Assembly: GCA_900550035.1 (NCBI GenBank)
Contig: URQS01000057.1
Span: forward strand, 1-20,899
Reading direction: 5' to 3'
DNA length: 20,899 bases
DNA from: an uncultured Prevotella sp.
GTDB lineage: Bacteria > Bacteroidota > Bacteroidia > Bacteroidales > Bacteroidaceae
Shown here piece after piece: positions 1 to 7,688 of the stretch. Within the stretch, counting starts at the first letter, position 1; every line of letters begins with the position of its first letter. The notes under the pieces were generated by a model. It saw nothing but the letters and a program-made list of their open reading frames with translations, did not search any database and was not told where the DNA came from. The translations under genes were made by a program, and so were the position numbers.

Positions 1-74
1 GAAAATGAACCATATTAGTACTGATATATATAAATAATTTAGATCACTTACTTAACATTAGAATTTAAGACATT

Positions 75-1007
75 ATGGTTTATACTAGCAAGCCATGCCC
101 TCGTGCAGAGAGCACACAAAACAACGAGCGCGAACGCAAAATCTACCGTGTCACGATATATGGAGCCGTGGCAAACATACTGCTCTGCCTCTTCAAACTG
201 CTGGCAGGCATCATTGGACGCAGCTCGGCAATGATAGCCGATGGCATCCACTCGCTCAGCGACCTTATCACCGACTTCATCGTTATTGCCTTCGTGCGTA
301 TATCGAGCAAGCCGCAAGACCGCGGACATGAGTACGGACACGGCAAGTATGAGACTCTCGCTACAACCATTATCGGACTGATGCTGCTGTTTGTTGGATT
401 GGGCATCATGTGGAACAGTATTACTCAGATATGGTCGTGCCTTAACGGTGGCACGCTGCAGTCGCCAGGTTGGATAGCGTTCGTGGCTGCCATACTGTCG
501 ATTGTGGTCAAGGAGGCGTTGTTTCAATACACGCGCAAACAGGGCAGACAGTTGCAGTCGCAAGCTGTCGTAGCCAACGCATGGCATCATCGCAGCGATG
601 CCCTCTCGTCAATCGGCACTGCAATAGGCATAGGTGGAGCCTTGGCGCTCGGCTCACACTGGACCATCCTCGACCCCATTGCAGCCCTTATCGTGAGTGT
701 TCTCATCATCCATGCCTCCATAGAGCAGTTACGCCCGAGTCTTGGCGAACTGGTGGAGAACTCTCTGCCCGAACCTGTTGAAGCAGATATTATCAAGACC
801 CTACTCTCGTTCGACGGTGTAAAGGATCCACACAATCTGCGTACACGCAAGATAGGCAACCGCTCCTCTATTGAGGTTCATGTGCGTATGGACGGACAGA
901 TGACTCTCGCCAATGCTCACGACATCACTCGTGCCATGGAAAAGAAACTGAAGGAGCAACTCGGCAAGGGTACATTCGTGATAATACACGTCGAACCTAT
1001 TAAATAA
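75..1007 (+). CDS. Cation diffusion facilitator (CDF) family metal transporter
   Basis: A 310-residue inner-membrane protein of the CDF family, which exports divalent metals (Zn, Cd, Fe or Mn) in exchange for protons. Hydrophobic segments fill about residues 25-215. Membrane segment 2 carries DGIHSLSD (H59, D63) and segment 5 carries HHRSDALSS (H171, D175). This HxxxD/HxxxD quartet is the classical metal site and is more typical of Zn/Cd carriers than of DxxxD Mn carriers. The cytoplasmic C-terminal domain (about 225-310) has the expected histidines (H253, H269, H282, H305). Length is normal. The start ATG has no Shine-Dalgarno; a weak -7-like TAATTTAG lies at 35-42. It converges on the starch operon and shows no functional link to it. 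The metal cannot be fixed from sequence alone. Confidence 0.93.
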   Translation: MVYTSKPCPRAESTQNNERERKIYRVTIYGAVANILLCLFKLLAGIIGRSSAMIADGIHSLSDLITDFIVIAFVRISSKPQDRGHEYGHGKYETLATTIIGLMLLFVGLGIMWNSITQIWSCLNGGTLQSPGWIAFVAAILSIVVKEALFQYTRKQGRQLQSQAVVANAWHHRSDALSSIGTAIGIGGALALGSHWTILDPIAALIVSVLIIHASIEQLRPSLGELVENSLPEPVEADIIKTLLSFDGVKDPHNLRTRKIGNRSSIEVHVRMDGQMTLANAHDITRAMEKKLKEQLGKGTFVIIHVEPIK

Positions 1008-1012
1008 GGTTC

Positions 1013-1030
1013 TGAACTTTCGCAAGTTCA
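1013..1030 (+). repeat. Hairpin just downstream of the CDF gene
   Basis: TGAACTT, loop TCGC, AAGTTCA form a perfect 7-bp stem starting 6 bp after the stop codon. It is followed by an A-run rather than a T-run, so it is not a canonical intrinsic terminator in the plus direction. It may still protect the mRNA 3' end. Confidence 0.5.
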
Positions 1031-1250
1031 ATAAAAAAACAGATGTTTCGCTCATAATGTGCCATGTTCGGTTTGAGGCATTGTTTGAAGTAAGCATCAA
1101 ATTATCTATGGCTGTAATAATTACTACAATTCTATCTACCGATATTGAAAGAAGCATAAACGAGCATGCAAATATCGTACAGGCAGTAAAAAATTGTTAC
1201 AAACGAAAAATCGATTATAGAGAATTGAGAAGCGTTTTTTTATGTTTTTT

Positions 1251-1269
1251 GAGAGGTCGGCGACCTCTC
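1251..1269. repeat. Perfect 8-bp-stem hairpin
   Basis: GAGAGGTC, loop GGC, GACCTCTC. On the plus strand it is preceded by two T-runs and has no T-run after it, so it is not a standard terminator in either direction. It lies 12 bp before the nested inverted repeat and may belong to the same repeat element. Confidence 0.55.
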
Positions 1270-1280
1270 TACATACCAAT

Positions 1281-1333
1281 TAGGGCTTCCTTGCCTTCCA
1301 AATGTAGTCCTTTTGGAAGACAAAGAAGCCCTA
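1281..1333. repeat. Nested inverted repeat (two-tier stem-loop)
   Basis: An outer 9-bp stem TAGGGCTTC (1281-1289) pairs with GAAGCCCTA (1325-1333). An inner 8-bp stem CTTCCAAA (1295-1302) pairs with TTTGGAAG (1312-1319). Another small hairpin follows at 1344-1360 (CTATTG/CAATAG). The arrangement resembles an interspersed intergenic repeat rather than a regulator of either neighbour. Assignment to a named repeat family cannot be made here. Confidence 0.6.
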
Positions 1334-1401
1334 AATGCAATGCAACAGGAGTACTATTGGAGAGCAATAGTTGTCCTTTTGCAAAGAAAAGAAGTCCTTT
1401 T
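1307..1401 (+). repeat. Short direct repeats starting GTCCTTTT
   Basis: Two 22-bp copies at 1307-1328 and 1373-1394 match at 18 of 22 positions, both beginning GTCCTTTT and ending GAAG. A third, shorter copy starts at 1394 (GTCCTTTT, 1394-1401) and directly adjoins the second. Spacing is 66 and 21 bp, too irregular for a CRISPR array. Confidence 0.55.
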
Positions 1402-1479
1402 AAGGATTCGCTTTTTGCTCACCTTACCTCGTCATAGTTATAACATTCTGAATATAAATCAATTAAGCTCTGCACGCTC

Positions 1480-1498
1480 AAAACTCGAGAATTTCGAG
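1480..1498 (-). terminator. Possible weak intrinsic terminator of the malQ-susB-pulA-susA operon
   Basis: Read on the minus strand, a 5-bp stem CTCGA/TCGAG with a 5-nt loop is followed directly by TTTTG, about 65 bp downstream of the susA-like stop codon. The stem is short, so the call is tentative. Confidence 0.3.
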
Positions 1499-1560
1499 CA
1501 AAAGATTTCGTTGTGCGTTCAACTCGCAGTATTGAGCGTTAGAAATGCAAATATTGTACA

Positions 1561-3486
1561 TCAGAACTCCAATACCATGGTCTGGCGCGGACGTAATTTC
1601 ACGTTATGACTGATTATGACGTTGCGTCCAGTTGTCACGTCTACAGCCTTTTGAGCGTCGCCTATTATCTCGGCATAACGCTTCACATCGAGTTCGGCTG
1701 CCTCTTTCTTTCCGTTGATAACGGTCATTACGCTCTTGCCTTTATACTGGCGTGCTACGACATAAATGCCCTTATGTGAGCAGAACTGGGTCTGTGTGCC
1801 CTTTGTAATCACCTCGTTGCCCTGACGCCAATGCAGCAGTCGGCTTGTCCAGCGGAACATATCGTTCTGCGCCTTGGTACGTCCTTCTGCCGTGAAGGCG
1901 TTCTGCTTGTCGTCAGCCCAACCGCCTGGGAAGTCCTTACGCACGTTGCCGTCAGTAACGCTCTTGGTTCCGTTCATCAGCACCTCCGTTCCGTAGTATA
2001 GCTGTGGAGTACGATTGATGGTCAGCAGCAGCGCCAACGCCTGCTTAAGCGCCAGAGTGTCCTTGCCATCGCCTAAGAATCGGTCGGTGTCGTGGTTCTC
2101 TACGAAAGCCATTACGCTCTTTGGGTTAGGATAAAGGTAGTCGTAGCACAGCACGTTGTATATGCGGTTCATTCCGTTCCACCAATCATCGGTCTCCTCA
2201 CGCTTAGCCTGATTGATGCGGTCGAAGAAGGCGAAGTCCATGACAGTCTTCAGATAGCTGTTCTTGTCCGACAGTTTGCTGTCCTTCTGCCATGCTGCCG
2301 TATAGGCAGGTTCGGTCACCCACGTCTCGCCAACGGTGTTGAAGTTGGGATATTCCCGGTCGAGTGTCTTCATCCAGAGTGCCATTCCGTCGCGGTCGGC
2401 ATACGGATATGTGTCCATACGGATGCCGTCAATGCCAACGGTCTCTATCCACCACTCGCTGTTCTGTATAAGATACTTCATGACGTGCGGGTTGCGCTGG
2501 TTAAGGTCGGGCATTGTAGGCACGAACCATCCGTCTACTGTCTCACGCAGATCAACCTTGCTTGCATACGGATCGAGCACAGGCGTAAGCTTATAGCTGG
2601 TCTGCAGATACTTGTCGTTGACCTTGGCGTTGCCGTCCATAGTGTCCAGTTTCTTCTGATGCTCGGCTGTCTGATATTCGGGCGAGAGCCATTCGGGAGC
2701 GTTAAACCAGTCCTTTGAGGGCATGTCGGCAACCCATGGATGGTCGAAACCGCAATGATTGAAAATCATGTCCATCACAACCTTCAGTCCCTTGCTGTGA
2801 GCCTCGTCCACAAGACGCTTATACTCATCGTTGGTTCCGAAGCGTGGGTCTACACGATAGTAGTCGGTAGTGGCATAGCCGTGATAGGTTGAGTTCACGC
2901 CATTGCTCGGACTGTCGTTCTCAAGAACCGGTGTAAACCACAGCGCCGTAACTCCAAGCTCGTTGAAGTAGTCGAGATGCTGGCGTATTCCCTCAAGGTC
3001 GCCTCCGTGGCGCAGACTTGGAGCCGAGCGGTCGCAGGTCTTGTCGCGCATATTCTTGAAAGCGTCGTTCTTCACATTGCCGTTGGCAAAGCGGTCGGGC
3101 ATGAGCATATACAGCACGTCTTCGTTGCTGAAGCCAATGCGTTTGTCGCCTGCCATAGCGCGGTCTTTCAATTGATACTTCACCTTCTTGGTCTGTTTGC
3201 CCTGCTTGAAACTCATTGTCATCTCGCCAGCCTTGGCACCTTCAAGGTTGAGGTATACCAACAGATAGTTGGGCGAGTCGAGTCGTGCTATAGAATCGAT
3301 ACGCACTCCAGGATAGCTAACCTCAACATCGGCGTTGCGCACATCCTTGCCGTACACCATAAGTTGCAGCGAGGCATCCTTCATGCCTACATACCAGTTG
3401 GTAGGTTCGATGCGGTCGACTGTCACCGCAGCGTTTAAACTCATAGCACTCATAAGCATCATTAATGATACAAGTTTTTTCTTCAT
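1561..3486 (-). CDS. susA: SusA-like periplasmic neopullulanase / cyclomaltodextrinase (GH13)
   Basis: A 641-residue secreted GH13 enzyme that should hydrolyse malto-oligosaccharides, cyclodextrins or pullulan in the periplasm. Residues 1-20 form a signal peptide (hydrophobic core, SLNA-A end) with no lipobox cysteine, which argues against the surface lipoprotein SusG. Residues about 22-105 look like the N-terminal cyclomaltodextrinase domain (IEPTNWYVGM). The catalytic barrel begins near 120. Conserved GH13 regions are visible: DMIFNH (D239-H244), GIRMD (nucleophile D358), VGETW (acid/base E387) and FVENHD (D466). A beta-rich C-terminal domain follows from about 560. It is the last gene of the minus-strand operon, 34 bp after the pullulanase. 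In Bacteroides thetaiotaomicron susA sits upstream of susB; here both are divergent from susCDEF. SusA versus a generic alpha-amylase rests on the N-terminal domain and the localization. Confidence 0.9.
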   Translation of the reverse strand: MKKKLVSLMMLMSAMSLNAAVTVDRIEPTNWYVGMKDASLQLMVYGKDVRNADVEVSYPGVRIDSIARLDSPNYLLVYLNLEGAKAGEMTMSFKQGKQTKKVKYQLKDRAMAGDKRIGFSNEDVLYMLMPDRFANGNVKNDAFKNMRDKTCDRSAPSLRHGGDLEGIRQHLDYFNELGVTALWFTPVLENDSPSNGVNSTYHGYATTDYYRVDPRFGTNDEYKRLVDEAHSKGLKVVMDMIFNHCGFDHPWVADMPSKDWFNAPEWLSPEYQTAEHQKKLDTMDGNAKVNDKYLQTSYKLTPVLDPYASKVDLRETVDGWFVPTMPDLNQRNPHVMKYLIQNSEWWIETVGIDGIRMDTYPYADRDGMALWMKTLDREYPNFNTVGETWVTEPAYTAAWQKDSKLSDKNSYLKTVMDFAFFDRINQAKREETDDWWNGMNRIYNVLCYDYLYPNPKSVMAFVENHDTDRFLGDGKDTLALKQALALLLTINRTPQLYYGTEVLMNGTKSVTDGNVRKDFPGGWADDKQNAFTAEGRTKAQNDMFRWTSRLLHWRQGNEVITKGTQTQFCSHKGIYVVARQYKGKSVMTVINGKKEAAELDVKRYAEIIGDAQKAVDVTTGRNVIISHNVKLRPRQTMVLEF

Positions 3487-3520
3487 TATCTTATTAGGTT
3501 TTTAGATAAATTAATTAGTT

Positions 3521-5457
3521 CTACTTCTGATAGAGTATCAATGCCGACTGGGCATCAACCTTAGCCTCGGAGGCCTTGAACGAGAGTCCGATGCCCTGCT
3601 CGTTTATCACTCCGTTGCAGCAGGCTACGGTGTATTCGCCTTCGGGAATGGCTATTGTCTTAGCCTCCTTATTGGCATTGAGCACTACAATGATGTCTTT
3701 CCACGAGTCGATACCTTCAAGGTTCTTCAATCGGAATGCTACAAGACAATCGTCGGTGGCAATAAACTCCAGATGCTCTCTCACGGCTTCTGCCTTGCCA
3801 AGACGGAATGCAGGATGATTATTACGAAGCTGTATCAAGCCACGATAATACTCAAACACCTGCGGATACCGCTTCAGATTGTCCCAATTGAACTCGTTGA
3901 TGCTGTCGGGTGACGAAAAACTGTTGTGCACGCCTTTCTTGTCGCGCAGCATTTCCTCGCCTGCCAGCATGAAGGGCACGCCCTGCGATGTGAACACAGC
4001 CGTCTGTGCAAGCAGGTCGAGGCGTATGAGTTCGGCCTGTCGGTCGGCTTTGCTGCGTGTCATATCTTTCAGTCCGGGCACGCTCGCCTTCAATCTGTCC
4101 ACCAGACACATGTCGTCGTGACAGCTGACGTAGCTTATCTGCTGCGTTGGCTCGTTGGTCCACGGCTTCTTGTCGTAGTTGACACGAGTCATGTCCACCT
4201 GCTTATGTGCTATGCCGCCAACTATTCCGAACTTCAGACTCTCCTCCTCGCCCTTTATTCCGGCAAGGAAGGCTCCCTTGGTGTCGTCGGAGAACGGACC
4301 GCGAGAGCGTCGCGCATGTCATCGCTGAATGCTCCGATGCCGTTGAGCTTGTAGGTAGAAGCCTTCATGGCAAGCTTCTCCTGCGGATAGGCACACGATC
4401 CGGCGCTCCATCCCTCACCATATATATATATTGAGGGGTCGATAGCGTCGACAGCAGCACGTATCTGGTTCATCGTCTCGATGTCGTGGATGCCCATAAG
4501 GTCGAATCGGAATCCGTCAATGTGGAATTCGTTGATCCAGTACTTCACGCTCTCGATCATAAACTCGCGCATCAGCGGACGCTCCGATGCCGTCTCGTTG
4601 CCGCAACCCGAACCGTCCGAATAACGTCCGTCGGCTGTCTTGCGATAGTAATAGTCGGGATAAGTACGCTGGAAGTTGCTGCCATCAATGTCGAACGTAT
4701 GATTATATACAGCGTCGAAGATTACACGGATGCCTGCCTTGTGCAATGCCTGCACCATGGTCTTGAACTCGCGTATGCGCACGTCTGGCTTGTATGGATC
4801 TGTCGAGTAGCTGCCTTCGGGCACATTGTAGTTTTTCGGGTCGTAGCCCCAGTTGAACTGTGGGCGATGGAGTTGTGTCTCGTCGACAGAAGCATAGTCG
4901 AAGAGCGGCTGAAAGTGGATGGCGTTGATGCCGAGACTCTTCAGATAGGCTATGGCGCGAGGTTCGGCAAGAGCCAGATACTTGCCCTGGTGCTGCATGC
5001 CCGAAGTGGGACTGATGGAGAAGTCGCGCATGTGAAGCTCGTAGATAATCTGGTCGGCAGGCGACGCAAGAGCCGGACGACGGTCGTCAGCCCATCCTTC
5101 TGGATTGGTGTCAGCCATGTTTAGTATGGCAGCACGGTTGCCGTTTACGCCTACAGCCTTGGCAAACGTGCCGGGACACTCGCCCTTGCCTATGTCGAAA
5201 GTGTAGAACATGCCATCAAGGTTGCCCTTGACTGTGGCTTCCCAACGGTCGTTGCCTATAGCCCGCATCTTAACGGTCTTGACGGGTTTGCCCCCCTGTC
5301 CGTTTTTGTATATGCGCACCTTGGGTGTAGAAGACGCGTTGAGATGGAACACGGTTTGTGTCTTGCCGTATTCCATCTCATTAAAGCGCCCCTGAGCATT
5401 GGCATTAAATGTAAGCATTGCGGCAAAAAATGCCGTAAACAAATAAATTCTGTTCAT
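3521..5457 (-). CDS. pulA: Type I pullulanase (GH13), split by a single-base frameshift
   Basis: A secreted debranching enzyme that cleaves alpha-1,6 links in pullulan or branched starch fragments. The gene reads 5457 to about 4305 in one frame and on to 3521 in another. Joined, it gives about 645 residues, normal for a compact type I pullulanase. Residues 1-21 are a signal peptide (NANA-Q) without a lipobox, so it is probably periplasmic. Residues about 33-120 form a CBM48-like N-terminal domain. The pullulanase signature is FNWGYDP (201-207; usual form YNWGYDP). GH13 regions: FDAVYNH (D248-H253), GFRFD (nucleophile D319), YGEGW (acid/base E348), and VSCHDD after the frameshift. The first fragment alone (to 4255) lacks the VSCHDD aspartate and the C-terminal domain. 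It lies 23 bp after susB and 34 bp before the susA-like gene. Confidence 0.88.
4299..4306 (-). other. Frameshift site in the pullulanase gene (one base missing)
   Basis: On the minus strand the frame reads DDMRDAL and then turns to nonsense (AVRSPTT). Adding one base after the CTC codon restores DDMRDALRGPFSDDTKGAF, which runs directly into the downstream open frame. No slippery heptamer is visible, so programmed frameshifting is unlikely. Confidence 0.85.
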
Positions 5458-5480
5458 GTCAGTAGCGTAGTATATTGTTA

Positions 5481-7616
5481 TTATTTAGCAATAAGCGACA
5501 CAGCGAAACCGCCACCGCGTGCCTCCTTAATCTTCAGCACATCGCCCTTCTTGACGGTCTTGTGCAGAATCTGATAAGCCTTAGGATTGTGCTCGTAGTC
5601 GGCATCCTTGGCGTCCTGATATATAGCGCAGTCGTATTTGCGGCCCTTATCGAGGAAGTCGAGACGTACCACAGCGGTGCGAGCCTCTTCGCCAGTCTTG
5701 CCACCTACAAACCAGTTGTCGGTTCCCTTTGCCTTGCGTGCCACGGTGATGTATTTGGCTGGCTCTGCCTCCAAGTACTTCGAGTCGTCCCAATCGCAAG
5801 CTACATCGCGTATGAACTGGAATGCATCGTCATACTTCTCGTAGTGTTCGGGAAGGTCGGCAGCCATCTGCAGCGGACTGTACATGACGAGATAGAGCGA
5901 GAGCTGACCGCAAAGTGTGGTGTGGACGAAGCTCTTATTGTCGCTCCATTCAGAGAGACGTGTCTCGAAGATGCCCGGTGTGTAGTCCATCGGACCACCC
6001 TGCAGACGGGTGAACGGAAGCATCACGGTGTGATAAGCAATGTTTCCGCCGAATGCCTCATACTCAGTACCGCGTGCACTCTCATTGCCTACAAGGTTAG
6101 GCCAGGTGCGGCAGATTCCGGTAGGACGCGTAGCTTCATGCGCATTCACCATAATGTGGTGCTTGGCAGCAGTCTCGACAACGCGCTGATAGTGATTGTT
6201 CATCAACTGGCTGTAGTGATACTCGCCTCGCGGAATGATGTCGCCTACGTAGCCTGTCTTAACGGCATCATAGCCGTACTTGTTCATCAGACGGAAAGCA
6301 TCTTCCAAGTGGCGCTCGTAATTGAGTGCGGCAGACGAGGTTTCGTGGTGCATCATCAGCTTCACGCCCTTAGAGTGGGCATAGTCGTTGAGCATCTTTA
6401 TGTCGAAGTCGGGATAAGGCGACACGAAGTCGAAGACGTCGAGCTTCTGGTGTCCGAACCAGTCTTCCCATCCTTCGTTCCATCCCTCTACCAGCACTTG
6501 CTGCAGTCCGTTCTTTGCTGCGAAGTCGATGTAGCGCTTCACCTCATCGTTTGTTGCACCATGTGTGCCGTTGGGCTTGCACTTGCTGTAGTCGGTCACG
6601 CCGAGACGAACCGACGGCAGATCGTTGGTGTAACTCCATGTCTTGGTGCCTACAATCATGTTCCACCACACGCCGCAATACTTTGTAGGATGAATCCATG
6701 AAGTGTCCTCTATCTTACACGGCTCGTTGAGATTGAGCGTGAGCTTGCACGAGAGCATGTCGCGGGCATCGTCGCTCACCATTACGGTTCGCCACGGTGT
6801 GTTGAATGGAGTCTGTATGAATCCCTTACGGCCCACAGCATCGGGTGTAAGCCACGACTCGAAGGTCAAAGTCTTTTCATCGAGGTTGAGGTGCATTGTA
6901 GGATAATCCAAGCAAGCGGCTTCGTGTATGTTGATGTACAGACCGTCGTTGGTCTTGAGTTGCAGCGATGTCTGCACACCGGTATCGGAGAATACGGTTG
7001 TAGACGAGTTGCTCTTGTAAGCCTCACGGTTCTTGGCTATCACCTCACGTATGCCCGTAAGCGGAGTGATGTTGTACTCATACTCCTGCGTGTCGTAGTC
7101 GCCCGGAATCCAATAGGCAGTATGATTGCCTGCCATAGCAAACTGTGTGTGCTCCTCCTTTATCACGAAATAGTTGAGCTCTTGCTGCTGCGGGAATTCA
7201 TAGCGAAGTCCCATACCGTAGTCGTAAACACGGAATCGGATGGTGATGTTGCGCTTTGAAGACTTCTGAGTCAGGTTGACCTCCATCTCGTTGTAGTTGT
7301 TGCGGATGGTAGAAGTCTCGCCCCATACAGGCTTCCAGGTTTCATCGAAGGTCGATGTCTTGCTGCCAGTCTCAGTGAAACCGTCCATAAGGTCAGTCTC
7401 GTCCATTCCCTTCGAGGCATGCTTGTCCTTAGCCAGCTCCAATCCGAGACGAGATGGCTTACACACTGTCTTACCCTTGTACGACATCTCGTATGTAGGC
7501 TGTCCCTTGTCTGAGAGCGAGAAGGTAAGCGCCACGTTGCCGTTGGGCGACTTTACGGTCTGGGCTGCTGCCATCATAGGCAACAGCGCAGCCAGCATCA
7601 TATATTTCTTCAACAT
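5481..7616 (-). CDS. susB: SusB-like alpha-glucosidase, GH97 (inverting, calcium-dependent)
   Basis: A 711-residue periplasmic enzyme that releases glucose from the ends of malto-oligosaccharides. It has a signal peptide (residues 1-18, MMAAA-Q), an N-terminal beta-sandwich GH97 domain (about 20-290), a central (beta/alpha)8 barrel (about 300-600) and a C-terminal beta domain. All known active-site glutamates of B. thetaiotaomicron SusB have counterparts at a constant offset of 14: E180 (Ca ligand, SusB E194), E425 in HHET (E439), E494 in NAHE (general acid, E508), E512 in GNE (Ca ligand, E526) and E518 in GTE (general base, E532). Glutamate bases rather than an aspartate nucleophile mark the inverting subgroup. 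It is intact and sits 72 bp after malQ and 23 bp before the pullulanase, consistent with one transcript. Confidence 0.95.
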   Translation of the reverse strand: MLKKYMMLAALLPMMAAAQTVKSPNGNVALTFSLSDKGQPTYEMSYKGKTVCKPSRLGLELAKDKHASKGMDETDLMDGFTETGSKTSTFDETWKPVWGETSTIRNNYNEMEVNLTQKSSKRNITIRFRVYDYGMGLRYEFPQQQELNYFVIKEEHTQFAMAGNHTAYWIPGDYDTQEYEYNITPLTGIREVIAKNREAYKSNSSTTVFSDTGVQTSLQLKTNDGLYINIHEAACLDYPTMHLNLDEKTLTFESWLTPDAVGRKGFIQTPFNTPWRTVMVSDDARDMLSCKLTLNLNEPCKIEDTSWIHPTKYCGVWWNMIVGTKTWSYTNDLPSVRLGVTDYSKCKPNGTHGATNDEVKRYIDFAAKNGLQQVLVEGWNEGWEDWFGHQKLDVFDFVSPYPDFDIKMLNDYAHSKGVKLMMHHETSSAALNYERHLEDAFRLMNKYGYDAVKTGYVGDIIPRGEYHYSQLMNNHYQRVVETAAKHHIMVNAHEATRPTGICRTWPNLVGNESARGTEYEAFGGNIAYHTVMLPFTRLQGGPMDYTPGIFETRLSEWSDNKSFVHTTLCGQLSLYLVMYSPLQMAADLPEHYEKYDDAFQFIRDVACDWDDSKYLEAEPAKYITVARKAKGTDNWFVGGKTGEEARTAVVRLDFLDKGRKYDCAIYQDAKDADYEHNPKAYQILHKTVKKGDVLKIKEARGGGFAVSLIAK

Positions 7617-7688
7617 TTACATATTTGTTTTCAGGTTAATCTTATTTGTGCCTACAGACATCTTTTTTATCTGCCTGACTGATTGAAG

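Larger units (their letters stand above)
1008..1560. other. Non-coding gap between convergent genes, rich in hairpins and repeats
   Basis: This 553-bp stretch separates the ends of the CDF gene and the susA-like gene. I see no credible protein gene: the open frames here encode low-complexity, repeat-derived peptides. It holds a hairpin just after the CDF gene, an 8-bp-stem hairpin, a nested inverted repeat, three GTCCTTTT direct repeats and a weak terminator for the minus-strand operon, each listed separately. An 8-bp inverted repeat (ACGCTCAA at 1474-1481, TTGAGCGT at 1532-1539) encloses the last of these. Confidence 0.7.

Noticed and set aside
1307..1401. CRISPR-like array
   Set aside because: Only two 22-bp degenerate copies plus one partial copy, with unequal spacing (66 and 21 bp) and no cas gene nearby.
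1057..1609. Two plus-strand open frames (126 and 98 codons) in the gap after the CDF gene
   Set aside because: They run through the hairpins and GTCCTTTT repeats, give repeat-derived low-complexity peptides, have no recognisable domain, and overlap each other in different frames.
1561..3486. SusG-type surface amylase
   Set aside because: The signal peptide lacks a lipobox cysteine, and the N-terminal cyclomaltodextrinase-like domain fits SusA instead.
3486..3509. Small inverted repeat TTATCT/AGATAA between the pullulanase and susA-like genes
   Set aside because: A 6-bp A/T stem with a 12-nt loop in an A/T-rich gap is too weak to call a regulatory structure.
5475..6701. A 408-codon plus-strand frame opposite the GH97 gene
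   Set aside because: It is entirely antisense to a gene with a complete conserved active site; the predicted peptide has no domain pattern and reflects codon bias of the real gene. The same applies to long antisense frames at 2092-2718, 4486-5124 and 8504-9310.
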